A stretch of DNA of 64,000 bases from Phlebopus portentosus (Eukaryota > Basidiomycota > Agaricomycetes > Boletales > Boletinellaceae), in contig JAYXKI010000001.1 in assembly GCA_037892935.1 (NCBI GenBank), positions 1,736,001-1,800,000 on the forward strand. Direction: 5' to 3'. The first letter of the stretch is position 1, and every line of letters begins with the position of its first letter. The notes below the pieces were generated by a model that had not been told where the DNA came from, searched no databases, and worked only from the letters and a program-made list of their open reading frames with translations. Shown piece by piece: positions 1 through 18,331 of the stretch. A program made the translations under genes and the position numbers.

Positions 1-520
1 CGGGTGGAGAATGATCTGGGATGCAACCGTAGCCATGATGGAATGGAGGGGGGAAGGAGTTAGAGCTAAGAGCCAACAAGAGCGCGACCGGTAGACCATG
101 GTAATAAATATGCTCAAAATATTCACGTGAACTTGCTATTCAATCTCTGGACCACTCACAATCCTCCATCGTCTACATCCATTATGCATATCACTATGCC
201 TTTTGAAGAATCGCACATGCTAATTACCGCTCAATTCAACTCTACATCGACAAGCACCCTCAAATATCCTCAATATTTCTCAGATATTTTTTTGCTTACA
301 TGCAGCGTCTCTAGACGACGAAATCCCGCGGCTTCCCTAAGCACGTCACTGGAGGACGACCGTGTCTTCCGACAACGCCCGATTGGTCAAATCCCCCCTC
401 AAGAGCCTTGCAACTGAACGTCCCCTCTAGCTACTCGACGTGCGCTATACGCGACCTCATTTTGTCTCCTCTAGACTTGAATATCCTCTCATCCCTTAAT
501 CGCGCCCTTAATTCCCTAAA
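1..520. other. Upstream flank of FUM1, no gene recognised
   Basis: Several short open frames are present, but none resembles a known protein or shows a convincing exon chain. The last 100 bases are pyrimidine-rich and probably hold the FUM1 promoter and 5' leader. A neighbouring gene could begin outside the window on the left. Confidence 0.4.
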
Positions 521-2667
521 ATGTACTGTGCTGTTCTACGTCTCCAAGTGCCAGCTTCAAACGCTCGAAGTGTAAGAACCTGTATTTGGCCCTCTCATGT
601 GATACGATACGGGGATACTACTGAAAGTCATTTCCATACGGCAGCTCAACCGTCTTGCTTTAAGACGTGCATATCGATTCCGATCGTTCTCTTCATCTCT
701 GCGCGTCATGGTGGGTACCGGTTTTGAAATTATATTTGACTTTTACATTGATGCAATACGGCAGACTCAATTCAGGACGGAACGCGATACGTTCGGTGAC
801 TTGCAGGTACCAGCTGACCGCTACTGGGGTGCACAAACCCAAAGGTGCGATGGTCGATGACTTGAAGTCTGGTTTGAGATTGAACATGTATGCAACAGGT
901 CATTGCAGAATTTCGATATAGGTGGACCTACAGAGCGATTGCCACCGCCTCTGATCAAGGCGTTCGGTATTCTCAAGAAGGCGGCAGCAGCAGCTAACAT
1001 GACTTATGGGCTGGACCCTAAGATTGGCGAGGCCATCCAGAAGGCGGCCGACGACGTACGTACATTCTTAAGCTACCCCGGAATTCTGAGAGCGAATGGA
1101 AGGATAGGTTATTTCTGGGAAGCTCATCGACCATTTCCCGCTTGTTGTCTTCCAAACCGGGAGCGGCACACAGAGCAACATGAACACGAACGAAGTTATC
1201 TCCAACCGCGCGATTGAGCTGCTTGGTGGTGAGCTCGGCTCGAAGAAACCCGTGCATCCTAACGACCATGTCAACATGAGCCAAAGCTCGAACGACACGT
1301 AGAAAACTTCCGCCATCATAGGGGATTATTCAAGAGTCTGATCTGTTCTTGGATTTAGGTTCCCGACTGCGATGCATGTTGCGGCCGTCATGGAAATCAA
1401 CGGATCTCTTCTCCCTGCTTTGGCAGAATTAAGGGATGCAATGGAAGCAAAGCGGCAAGAATTTGACAAGATCATCAAAATCGGCCGTACGCACCTGCAG
1501 GTCCGGAAGTTTATTTTATAGCCGTCTCCACAGGCTCTTAACTTGAGTTCTTCAAATAAAGGATGCTACTCCTCTGACACTGGGTCAAGAATTCAGCGGC
1601 TATGTACAACAACTGACCAATGCGATTGATCGTGTCAAGGACACCTTACCTCGACTGAGCCTCTTGGCACAGGGAGGTACCGCTGTTGGCACTGTACGTT
1701 CTCTTTTTTTATGTTGCTGGCACACCTGGCTGAAGCTCTTTGTATTCAGGGCTTAAACACCAAGAAAGGCTTCGATGTTAAGATAGCTGCTGAGATTTCC
1801 AAGCTAACAGGGTACGAGTTCTCGACGGCGCCGAACAAGGTTGGAGGCCTTGAGTCTCTTTGAGATGTCTTCCGATTGATTGTGATTTTAGTTCGAAGCT
1901 CTTGCTGCTCACGATGCATTGGTAGAAGCACATGGCGCTCTGAACGTGGTCGCCGTGTCATTCATGAAAATCGCGAATGACATCCGCTTCCTCGGTTCGG
2001 GACCACGATGTGGATTGGGCGAACTGAGCCTGCCGGAGAACGAGCCCGGAAGCAGTATCATGCCTGGCAAAGTCAACCCTACGCAGTGTGAGGCTTTGAC
2101 GATGGTCGCTGCGCAAGTGATGGGCAATCAGACAACCGTCAGTGTTGCCGGGTCAAACGGGCATTTCGAGGTCTGTTTATTCGTGGATTTTGATAATGAC
2201 GTTGTCTGATTTTGCACGTGCAGCTGAACGTTTTCAAGCCTGTGATTATTAAGAATGTCCTTCAAAGCATCCGACTGCTCGCAGATGGTGAGTTTGCCGG
2301 TCACAGTCCGATTCAGAATTTTACTTATACCAGTCACTCGAAGGTGCTCGATCATTCACCAAGAACTGCATCGTTGGGATCAAGGCGAACGAAAAGCGCA
2401 TCAACCAGTTGTTGAATGAGTCACTGATGCTCGCCACTATTTTGAACAGTCATCTAGGCTACGACAGTGAGTTCGGCTCGTAGGAGTCTTACTTTGCACT
2501 ATTCTGATTGTTTAATCTCGTCTTCAGACGTGGCGAAGTGTGCAAAGAAGGCACACAAGGAGGGCACGACTCTGAAGGAGGCCACCGTTGCACTCGGATT
2601 CTTGACGCCTGAAGAATTTGACGCAAAAGTACGGCCTGAACTGATGTTGCACCCTGATGAAGCGTAG
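521..2667 (+). CDS. FUM1: Fumarate hydratase, class II, mitochondrial
   Basis: Converts fumarate to L-malate in the TCA cycle. I read twelve exons: 521-569/571, 645-710, 765-844, 899-1055, 1108-1298, 1359-1500, 1562-1693, 1750-1839, 1892-2170, 2224-2287, 2344-2466 and 2528-2667. With the GTAAGA donor at 572 the frame closes at 504 residues. The first two exons give an Arg/Ser-rich, acid-free leader ([17 protein letters not shown]) typical of a mitochondrial presequence. The mature enzyme begins near [20 protein letters not shown]. Seen further on are [33 protein letters not shown] and the lyase signature [10 protein letters not shown], and the C-terminus is complete. Fungal fumarases are commonly shared between mitochondria and cytosol. 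The in-frame ATG at 708, exactly at the leader/mature junction, could serve a cytosolic form (inference). Confidence 0.95.
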
Positions 2668-3371
2668 TAGAAATTCATGTAGAGTAGAGGAGACTTCAAT
2701 TAATAAGATGTGAGACCGGAAATAGCCGAGATGCTATGTTAATTGGCCAAATACGGAACTGCCAAATTTGAATGAGAGGCAGGAATTGAAAGAAGAAATG
2801 CGCAAAGCCCGGGCCATCATAATCGGACACGCGTCACACCACACAGTCGTCAGTCACTAAAGCTGCATTTCATATTATCGATTAAATAAAAGTGTGAGAC
2901 AAGGCGAGAGTACGGGCGTGAGACAGGATGAATGAGATCGAAAGAAGGGATGAAAAGGTGTTGTTGAATCGTTTGAAGACGGGAGCGTGGACTGGACTGC
3001 TGAGAGAGTCGACTGTAAACCAAAATGGTCCCATAGAGAGAGATGACTACGCTGATGAACCAACATCTTCAGACACACTTATCTCCTCCCGCCTTGCCTT
3101 TCTCCCTCATCCCCGCCCAACCACTTCGTCCTCGCGCGCCAGCAATCGCGAATTACTAAATCGAGAAAAAACACTCGTCCCCGCGGTGGCGATCTTGTCT
3201 GCGCCAAGAAGCCAACTCAAAATATCATATAATACTTTTAGATTTTTCCCTTTGGGGGGCATCCTCTCCTCTGTCCCACGCATCAATCTCTTCCTCAATC
3301 TCTTTCTCCTTCCTCTTTTCGCCTGGCCTCATCATAAATAAACAGTTGCGCGCGCAACCGCGTCTGTGGCC
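2668..3371. other. Intergenic: FUM1 3' end and INO80 promoter
   Basis: About 700 bases without a supported gene. AT-rich sequence near 3225-3245 and long C/T-rich tracts (3085-3125, 3255-3325) lie before the INO80 start. This pattern is common in agaricomycete promoters and 5' leaders. Open frames here have no recognisable product. Confidence 0.5.
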
Positions 3372-9036
<5,665 letters not shown>

Positions 9037-9560
9037 CCGACTTTTGCTTTATTTTGTATGGTATAGTATGCTTTGGGACGAATGGGACAGTTCTATGTAT
9101 ATAGGATTCTACAATGCTTTCGGCATGTTTGCATAAGCTATTGGTTTCCTTTGTTGTTTTAGGTAGAGCACACTCGGTAATATAGACCACATAAATGTTA
9201 TTCTCCTTGTCTTTCAAATTCTGATTTCGGCCAATGATGAGTCACGGGGTTGACCTCCCGGTTTGAAGTGATCGGCAAACATGCTAAAGCACACTGAAAT
9301 TCTTCTGGTTCTGACAAATCCACAGTCTACACCACACAGTTCTATACACTAAGCTCATGCTCCCAGTATCTTATTCTCATTACAGCTCACTTTGTGCTGG
9401 AAGAAGACACGCGATCGATCTCAGAAATCAAGCCCGGCTGTTGATACTTTACTATACGCCACATCCTCTGAAAATTTCTGACTCGAGCGCAAGGTAGACT
9501 ATTTTAGAAGCCATCTTCAAGGCCGAAGGAAAGGGGAACCTGCAGCGAAACCTGTAGTCG
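9037..9560. other. Intergenic, INO80 terminator / helicase promoter
   Basis: No coding exon recognised. It contains the INO80 3' region and a CCAAT motif near 9231. The exact 5' leader of the next gene is not visible. Confidence 0.45.
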
Positions 9561-12500
9561 ATGAGAATGCCGCCGAAGAAGAGGAAAACACAACTGAAGA
9601 AGGTTGAACGCGGGTGCGTAGCATCTCTTTGTAAAATTCTTTCACAGAGCAACCAATTCTGATGACTCGACTAGATACGCGACGACCTCGATTCCGAAGA
9701 AGGTCCTACCTCCCGTTCCAGCTTCAGAAGAGACGACAGAACCCGCTGCAGAGCAGATTAATAGTTCAAATCCCGGCTCGAATGCTCCCGAGCCAGTGCA
9801 TGATGAGAGCTTCGCGTATCTCCAAAGCTTGGTTGACAAATATCAGGAGAAGGTGGAGAAAGAGGTTCAACGTACTCTCAAGGTAGCTCGGCTCGTGCAC
9901 GTTTTTTTGAATCATTGCTTACTCTATCATTATTTTCTTCTCAGTCAATTGAGTATGATAGACGGATGGCGAAGGGCTTGCCCCAGGTTGACATTGATGA
10001 AGGTACACTAAACGAGATAATGCAACTGATCGAGCAAGAAGAATCTGAAAGTAAGACAGATTTCTGCAGGGACCTTATACTTCATCTCATAATATTCTCA
10101 CTAGAAGATATTGCAAAGTTGCCTAGCTCTTCGCGAGAGAAGTTAACAGGACAGATCGGTATCACATATGGCGTTCTACGGCGCCTCGGCTTTGCTGAGG
10201 AAATTGTTTGTAAATGCCTCAAGGAAGCTCCTGGTATCGATCTTGACCAGGCTTTTGACTGGGTTCGTTTAATATACTGAGGACAGGAACAAAAATCTTA
10301 CTCAATTTATAGCTTCATGTTCATTGTTCGCCTGAGGAGTTGGAATTTGAGAAGGTTTCGGGTGATGCCTCAGGTCGAACACCCCTTACACCACAGACTC
10401 CAGATCCAGATCCTGCAAGCACTCCCGGTACTCCGAAGAAATTGAAGAAGCCATTGCCTCTATCTTCTTCAAGTATGCCTTCGAAACTTGAAGGAGCCTC
10501 CGTACCAGCGAATCGAACGTCCGCTTCCGCCACACATGAGACTGTGATCGAGGATGCTTCTGACATCGATGACCCTAATGCCGAATACGTTAGACTGAAA
10601 CTGCAGATTACTGACTTGACCGGTAATCGAAGACTGGCTAACGAAACCGCCGATGAAGAGTTTCTCAGAAAGCTCCGGGGGGGCCTCGAAAGCGTCAAGA
10701 AGAACTACTTCTTTAGCGAGAAGGATGCCGAAGCGAGTTTCAAGTCAAAGCGGCGAGAGGCTGACGAGGCGTTGCTACTTGCTCGTCTTCGCGGCGAAGT
10801 TGCGCCTGCTCCAAAGCCTATCAAGCGGGACAAAGTAGAGGTTCCGCAACCTCCGGAAAAGCCTAAAGGAATACAGTCCAGCGAGGATGTGTTCGATGAT
10901 CTGGCAGACGATGACTCAGATGGTGGGATCTTTGGCATCTTAGAACCCATGCCAACTTCGATAACTTCTGCTGAAGGAACTACAATAGCTGTGCGGGATA
11001 TGGCTCTACCGAAGCAGTGGGCGGGTCGTACGCCAAGATCGCTCCTCCAGGATTTCGTCTTGAAGTCCGATCGTTTTGCGGCTATCTCTTACAATGAGCT
11101 TTCCGGAGGCAATAGAGCGAAAAGGGCATCCATTAATATCAGATGGACTGGTGGGAGAGCGAGCGACTGGTCCATGGAAGATGTTGCCTGCCACGACCTC
11201 ATACAGGCAGAGCAATACATCGCGACTGTTGCATTGCATAGTCTTACTTATCCTTCTGACGAGGGCTTCCGCAACTCCTCGGGAAATCTGAAAGGTGCGC
11301 AAACCTCTTATAGGCATCTACCACCCGCTTTCAGAGAGCTGTGGAATGAGCTTGAAGCAAAACGGAGGGAAGATGAGGACCGTGCCAACAGGGAAGTCTG
11401 GGGATCATTGAATTCGATTTTGGAAAGTAGACTCTCTGGTACGTGGAAGGTGCGTTATTCTTGGAGAGACTATGCAATGAAATTGTCTTGACTTCGTTGC
11501 TAGTCCGAGGATCGAGCGCTCAGAGAACTATCGCCCGAGGTGACTTTACGGTTAAGAGATCGTACCACGACAGATTACTTCTCCGAGCAGCTAAGAGCTG
11601 GTTTCCTTGCTCGTCGGTCAAGCTTGGCGTACCAAGAGATGCTAGTAAGTGATGATGATCGATTGTTCCGCATGCAACTTACCCTGAGACTACTCTTCAG
11701 GTACAACGAAATACTCTTCCTATTGCATCGTATCGGAATGTAATTATGGAGATGCTGGAAATGTCGCAAGTTATTGTTCTAAGTGGTGAAACGGGCTGGT
11801 GAGTGTATCGGTGGTATCATGAATCTAAGCTTCTGAAATTGACGTTACTTATCAATAGTGGGAAATCCACGCAGCTTCCAAGTTTCGTGCTTGAAGACCA
11901 GTTGTCAAAGGGTCGGCACTGTAAGATCGTAGGCAAGTTTTCGGACTCTATCGAGATCTTCATGGCTTACATACCTTCTCTCTATGCAGTGACGGAACCG
12001 CGTCGTATTTCGGCTATTTCTCTTGCTCAGCGTGTTTCAAGAGAATTAGGAGATCCTCCTGGAGCTGTTGGAACTAATTCGTCTCTAGTCGGATATTCAA
12101 TCAGACTTGAAAGCCAAACCTCGAAGAATACGCGTTTAAACTTTGTCACTAACGGTATTGCCTTGAGAATGCTTGAAGGCGGAAGCGGCACCGATGGCCA
12201 AGGAACAGCATTTGATGAAATTACGGTGTGTTGTTCTTTGACTGTTATCCACGAGCATTTTCTGATGAACTACCAAAGCACATTGTCGTTGACGAGGTAC
12301 GATATTCGGTTTATTTCTTTAGTATTGAAGCAAGATTCTCAATCGACAATAGGTTCACGAGCGCAGTATTGATTCTGACTTCCTCCTGATTGTCTTGAAA
12401 TCTCTTCTCCAAGAACGGAGAGACTTGAAGTAAGTGACCCCTCCCGAATATCAGAAAATTCTTATAATCTCTTTTCAGGGTTGTCTTGATGTCTGCCACT

Positions 12501-15227
12501 CTAAATGCTGAAAAGATATCTCAGTATTTTGGAGGGTGTCCAACCATCGAAGTCCCAGGTCGAACGTTCCCCGTGGACGTGCACTTTCTAGAAGATGCAG
12601 TCGAATACGCGCAGTGGATTATATCGGAATCATCTCCATATGCAAAAAGAGGTGAGGACCTTGGATGCGGAGATCCTGAGTAGCAGCTTACCTTCCCGTT
12701 CTAGTGCACGATAAATTTCATCGTAATAAGAAAACGGATTGGTCAGAAGATTTGCTCGTAACATTGACGAGGATGAAGATGATGAAACTCCCCAGGGCGT
12801 AGTAAAATTCCACGGCCGGCGCTACTCTCCAAGCACTATCCAGACGATGAATCTTCTAGACGAAAGACAAATACCATACGATTTGATCATCGGCATTCTG
12901 GAGAGAATGTGCAATGATCCCGCCCTTTCCCATCTATCTTCAGCCTTTCTTATCTTTATGCCTGGACTCGGAGAGATTCGCCGTCTCAATGACATGTTGG
13001 TCGAGCATGCATTTTTTGGTTCGGATGCCTTTCAAGTGTTCCCGTTGCATTCGACGATTTCAAGCGAAAATCAAAGCCTTGTGTTTGAAAGTCCTCCGTT
13101 AGGTGTCCGAAAAATTGTCATTGGTTCGTTGCTGTTTCAATAGTTCAACGGTCTGAGACTCACCCTGATCTTTTTGCAGCCACTAATATCGCCGAGACCG
13201 GTGTATGTTTGTCCCTATATCAGATACCCATCCTTAGTGTTGACACTCTCATGCTTTCAGATCACAATACCAGACATTACTTGTGTGATCGATTCAGGAA
13301 AGCACCGAGAGATGAGGTATATTCTAGAGCCATCGTTTTCCCTGATGCCCTGTACTTATTCTATTCTCACAATAGGTTTGATGAAAAACGTCAAATCAGT
13401 CGGCTTATCGAGACTTTCATCGCACGAAGTAATGCCACTCAGCGGCGCGGTCGAGCCGGTCGAGTCCAATCAGGCATATGTTTCCATCTATTTTCCAGAG
13501 CTCGGCACGACCTGGTAAGTATCGGAACAAAGTGTACCATTCTGTCCTGTTGCTGGACCTGTGTCATGTAGATGGCCGAACACCCATTACCGGAGATGCT
13601 ACGACTCAGGTGAGCTAATCTTGATCTTCTCTCGCGGTCAATATTTAAACATGTGGTCCAGTCTTTCAGATCTGGCTCTCCGGATCAAGATACTGAAGGT
13701 TAATCTGGGATCTTCAATCGAAGATGTGCTTACCAGTACATATCCAATTTCTTTTTTTCGGGAAAGGTCAGTACTGATCTTATTGCTTACAGAGAGCTTG
13801 GATCCGCCCTCTTCGATTAATATACAGCGAGCAAAGGCTGCTTTGATAGAAGTGGGCGCCCTTACGCCTACAGAGGATATAACGCCTATGGGCCGCCTTC
13901 TGAGCAAATTACCTACGGACGTGCACCTTGGCAAATTCCTTCTTATAGCCGCACTATTTAGTTGTCTAGATCCGGCACTCACAATTGCTGCCACGCTGAA
14001 TTCGAAATCGCCGTTCGTCACGCCATTCGGTCTGGAGCAAGAGGCGGATAGAGCTAAAAATAGCTTCAAAATAGGTTCGTTTCTAATATGTTTGGAAACG
14101 CGGCTGATCATGGCGTCTGATGCAATCTTTGCAGGAAATTCGGACTTTTTGACTATCCATAACGCATTTTCTAGCTGGCGAAAAGCATCTGGCAATCCTA
14201 ATTTTGTTCGCAAGTTCTGCAGGCAAAACTTCCTGAGCCATCAGGTTTGTGCCCAGTTCTTTTCGAGGGGTGACCATCGACTCATTTTGGTGAGAGCAGA
14301 ATCTGCAGCAGATTGAAGATCTTCGTCAGCAGTTCTTAGGGTGAGCAAGGCGATAAATAAGATCATCTTCTAGTTGTTGTATTGATCATTCTTTTAGGTA
14401 TTTGATTGATTCCTCGTTCATCAAAGTTAATAAGGAGTTTATCCAAGAATTAAACCGGCACGCGATCTTACGTTTACCGTCATAGCAGGATAGAGGAAAA
14501 ACTAAATAATTTTATACTAGTTCGCGATACTCGAAGGGATACCGGACACGCTTTGTACCTGTTCCAACGGATTATGACCGGAACAATAATGAGAGTATGC
14601 TACTCTTGAACGCTGCTCTGTGCGCCGGGTTGTATCCGAAGCTGTTATCGCTTCAAGATTCCGCGAACAGCCAGCAATTGCGCATTTTAGGGAACAATCA
14701 AACGGTGGCTTTCCATCCGTCCTCTGTTAATTTCGGTAGACGTCCTCAAGACTTCGGTGTGAATTATTTGTGTTATTTCACGATTATGTGAGTCGGGCAA
14801 GTACTCTCCAAATATGTCACCTATGACTGATTTGCTACGTTTCAGGCAATCAAAGAGGCTGTATGCATGGGAGACTGGACCCGTGGATGACATTGCAATT
14901 ATACTCCTTTGTGGAGAATGTGAATTCAAGGTACGTGCTTTGTGCTGCGCAGTTCGGCTGGTGCATAGTCAAAGCCTTGTACTGCAGCTCATTGCGAATA
15001 CCGTGATAATCGACCGGAAGATTCGATATCGCCTAAATCCTAAGACAAGCATCACCTTGAAGTATCTCCGTTCAAACCTCACGACCAACCTCGCAGCACA
15101 GTTCAGAGGAAAAGTTTTGACGGAACAACAGCAGAAATGGAAGGAGCTAGCCATGCGAGTCCTATCCAAGATGAAGGTCGAGGAGCCAATCACGATTGCG
15201 AATGGTCTTGGTATTATTGTGCATTAA
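9561..15227 (+). CDS. DHX29-like DEVH-box ATP-dependent RNA helicase
   Basis: Superfamily 2 helicase of the DHX29/DHX57 group. DHX29 helps 40S subunits scan structured leaders; the same role here is inferred. The first exon encodes a short basic peptide ([18 protein letters not shown]) that splices to YATTSIPKK, a beginning familiar in fungal members. A UBA-like helical stretch lies around 10110-10270, followed by a region with [13 protein letters not shown]. Helicase motifs: I split by an intron (SGETG / CGKSTQLP), Ia [14 protein letters not shown] (VVDE / [12 protein letters not shown]), [19 protein letters not shown] / [17 protein letters not shown]2 and OB-fold C-terminal parts follow ([24 protein letters not shown]). 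There are many introns of about 50-60 nt; the borders near 13550-13800 and 14340-14530 are the least certain. ATG 9561 is followed by a second in-frame ATG at 9567. Confidence 0.88.
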
Positions 15228-15421
15228 ACTTGTACAATACATCCAGAGTCTGTACCTTTTTCCTACTGCTGCCGTGCAAACAATGGAGGCGCAGAGGGCA
15301 CTACCCGAGGCAAATAGACGAACGCAGATTTATATGCATGACTGATTGGCATACATTCGATGTGAGTCGACAAAGCGTAACCATACGGCTGTTCGAGTCG
15401 GCGAACAAGAAGGGATACAGA

Positions 15422-16029
15422 TCACTCGTCTTCCTCCTCCTCTTCATCCTTACTATATAGAGTAGCAGTAAGAGAATGACAGACTTAAAGAGAAAGCCTG
15501 ATGGCACGTACGCGATGTTGTAGAATCGAAGTTCGTAACCATCCTTGGAAGCGGCAATAACACTGGGAAAAGTAGTCAACACACTGTCCATAAAGACAAG
15601 TATAGTCGTACCGAATCCAGTCCCGGAGCTCCTTCTTTTTCAAGAACTTCTTGGTGAGGTATTTGAGGTACCTCTTAGACAAAGGAATGCTGCTGGTCAC
15701 AACGACTTTCTGCCCTAAGCACGAGTATCACAGCTCAGGAACTTGGAAACCAAAAATGTAACCGCGAAGTCGACATACCCTCCTTGGTGATTTTGACAGA
15801 CTCGCCGAGATTTCCAGGCTTTCCATCGACCTTTATCTTGTCATGAAGGAACTTCTCAAAGTCGCCGCCATCGAAGACACCATCGTTTGCGGGTTTGGAG
15901 AAGTCGATGAAGAATTTATGCTTTGTAGCTGAGCTCTTGGCAGCTGCCTTCGGCTAGAGAAAGGAAATGCAGTGTGCATTAGCCTACTGAGAAGGAACTC
16001 AGCAAAGCAGTTCTTGACACACTGACCAT
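15422..16029 (-). CDS. RPL22: 60S ribosomal protein L22
   Basis: Component of the large ribosomal subunit. The start codon (16027-16029) stands alone: the first intron (16026-15954, donor GTCAGT) interrupts directly after ATG. Exon 2 (15953-15779) gives [20 protein letters not shown] and the conserved [19 protein letters not shown]. Exon 3 gives [20 protein letters not shown] and ELRDWIR. Exon 4 gives [18 protein letters not shown] last small exon encodes an acidic end (KDEEEEEDE), typical of eukaryotic L22. Total length is about 120 residues, normal for the family. It is convergent with the helicase gene (194 bp between stops) and divergent from CBF5. Confidence 0.93.
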
Positions 16030-16271
16030 CTTGAGTGCTCTGGAGGGATGGACGAGACTGGTCATTCAACTTGTCGCGAGAGATCTGTATTGTATTCAAT
16101 GTCCAGGTGCTATACAGCACCAATAGATGCTATATGTGGCAGTTTACACTCACAGTTCTGATGGGCACAGCCACTCGCTCGTGATCGGCAAGTTCCAGTT
16201 CGGAACCTGGTGTAAAATTCTGGAGAAGAACAAACCTCTGAAGTACCTTGGTGCTCTGATCAACCACCGCC
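16030..16271. promoter_or_regulatory. Bidirectional promoter RPL22 / CBF5
   Basis: Only 242 bp separate the start codons of RPL22 (minus) and CBF5 (plus). Both products serve ribosome synthesis, so shared control is plausible. I did not identify a specific binding motif with confidence. Confidence 0.6.
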
Positions 16272-18089
16272 ATGTCGAACGGACCCACTTATGGTCAAGT
16301 CGCATCCGCGCAGCTCGATGGCGATTACTCCATCAAGTCCGAAGCTAATGCTCCAAAACTTGACACTTCTCAATGGCCTTTATTATTGAAAAACTATGAC
16401 AAGTTGCTGGTTCGCTCCAGTCACTTCACACCCATCCCTGCGGGGTGCAGTCCCTTGAAACGCGACATACAGTCTTACATCAAGTGAGTGCTTCTGAGTA
16501 GGCTGGGTATTATATGAAACTGACTTTCCCAGATCCGGTGTCATTAACTTGGATAAACCATCAAATCCATCGTCTCATGAAGTAGTAGCGTGGTTACGGC
16601 GAATTTTACGAGTCGAGAAAACGGGACACAGCGGAACCTTGGATCCTAAAGTGACAGGGTGTCTGATTGTCTGCATTGATCGGGCTACAAGATTAGTAAA
16701 GTCGCAACAAGGAGCAGGCGCGTCCGTTCTCGCATATGATTCACGGTGGATTCTAATGCTTTCCGCTTTAATAGGAAAAGAGTATGTTTGCGTACTGCGA
16801 CTTCATGGTAGCCTAGAAAATCCTTCCGCACTTCCTCGTGCTTTGCAAACACTTACGGGTGCGCTTTTCCAACGGCCTCCGCTCATCTCTGCCGTCAAAC
16901 GACAACTTCGTGTCCGAACAATCTACGAGTCGAAACTTCTCGAATTCGACGAGAAGCGAAATCTGGCTGTCTTTTGGGTTAGCTGTGAGGCCGGAACTTA
17001 CATTCGAACACTATGTGTGCACCTTGGTTTACTATTGGGTGTTGGAGGACACATGCAAGAACTGCGACGAGTGCGAAGTGGGGCTATGAGCGAAAATGAT
17101 GACATAGTGACTATGCACGACGTTTTGGATGCGCAATGGATGTACGACAACACGCGCGATGGTGAGCTGAGTTCATTCGGTATCGATAACTATTTTGACA
17201 AAGCTGCTATGTAGAGTCATACTTGCGTCGAGTCATCCGCCCATTAGAAAGCCTTCTCGTCGGATACAAGCGCATTGTCGTGAAAGATAGCGCAGTGAAT
17301 GCAGTATGCTATGGTGCCAAACTCATGATACCTGGTCTTCTGCGATACGAAAACGACATTGCACTCAACGAGGAGGTGGTCCTCATGACCACAAAGGGGG
17401 AGGCCATTGCGCTTGGTATCGCTCAGATGACGACTGTTGAACTTGCAACCTGTGATCACGGTGTGGTAGCTAAAGTGAAACGGTGTATAATGGAGCGCGA
17501 CACTTATCCTCGACGGTGGGGCTTAGGTCCGAAGGCGCTGGAAAAGAAGAAGATGATTAAGGATGGAAAGCTCGGCAAACATGGTGAAAAGATTGACGGT
17601 GTCACTCCTGCAGAATGGAGTCGGGACTACGTTGATTATACTCGAGATGTGAGTAGTTATTATTTGTCTCTGTTCGCATGGCTAACATGTCTTCCGTTTC
17701 AGGATTCTGCCGCTGGACCTTCGGCGCTGCCTCCTGCACCTGTACCTCCTGCTGTGCCTATGGCTGTTGATGAAGCGAAATCAACTGAGGAGGCTACGCG
17801 AGACTCGAGCCCTGAGACTGAAAAGGAGAAAAAGAAGAAAGAGAAGAAGAAAAAGAAAGATGAGAAGGAGGAGAAAAAGAAGAGGCGAAAGTCGGAGATT
17901 GTTGAGAATGGCGATGGGGATGTTTCGATGACTGCTCCTGACGAGAAGAAGAAGGAAACGGAGGAGGAACGAGCGGAAAGGAAACGGAGAAAAGCAGAGA
18001 AAAGGGCTGCGAAAGCTGCGAAGGAAGCTGCCGCAGCTGGTGAGGACGGACAGAAGAAGGAACGGAAAAAATCCAAGAGCGAAGACTAG
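16272..18089 (+). CDS. CBF5: H/ACA snoRNP pseudouridine synthase Cbf5 (dyskerin)
   Basis: Catalytic subunit of H/ACA snoRNPs, which convert uridines of rRNA to pseudouridine in the nucleolus. Exons 16272-16483, 16533-16717, 16775-17161, 17215-17648 and 17703-18089 sum to 1605 nt (534 residues). Seen in order: the DKC-type N-terminus ([20 protein letters not shown]), the TruB domain with the catalytic Asp in [51 protein letters not shown], the PUA domain ([31 protein letters not shown]), and a Lys/Glu-rich tail (17818-18085) typical of fungal Cbf5. The second intron appears to be GC-AG (see separate entry). ATG at 16272 gives the expected start MSNGPTYG. Confidence 0.95.
16718..16774 (+). other. 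Probable GC-AG intron in CBF5
   Basis: The conserved protein reads SQQGAG / KEYVCV across this point. Only removal of these 57 nt (donor CAG|GCGCGT, acceptor TTTAATAG, candidate branch point CTAAT at 16753-16757) gives exactly that. The nearest GT donor would shift the frame. Because 57 is a multiple of three and holds no stop, retention would add 19 residues. Confidence 0.75.
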
Positions 18090-18331
18090 TTTGATTTTCT
18101 TACGTTCTTTTCTTGCAGTAGCAGTAGACATCTTGTATCTATCCGTTCGTTCGTTTCGATGATGTTGCTGGTGCAATGTTTACGAGCCAAATAACCATTA
18201 CATAATATTTAACATGAGGACGCGACGATCTTGTGTAGACTCTTCAAGTTCGCCACTGCAGACCAACATCCCCGCGCTCACCCCCTCCCAAGCTCTTGTT
18301 TATACACTACATCTAAGTGTAGTCTTTCGCA

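Noticed and set aside
127..417. 96-codon open frame at the left edge
   Set aside because: No homology-like motif and biased low-complexity content; treated as chance frame in a promoter region.
2928..3341. 137-codon frame upstream of INO80
   Set aside because: Reads through promoter-type C/T-rich sequence; no domain, and the opposite strand is equally open.
17699..18176. Minus-strand Phe/Ser-rich frames over the CBF5 tail
   Set aside because: Antisense of the Lys/Glu repeat; composition is fully explained by the real gene.
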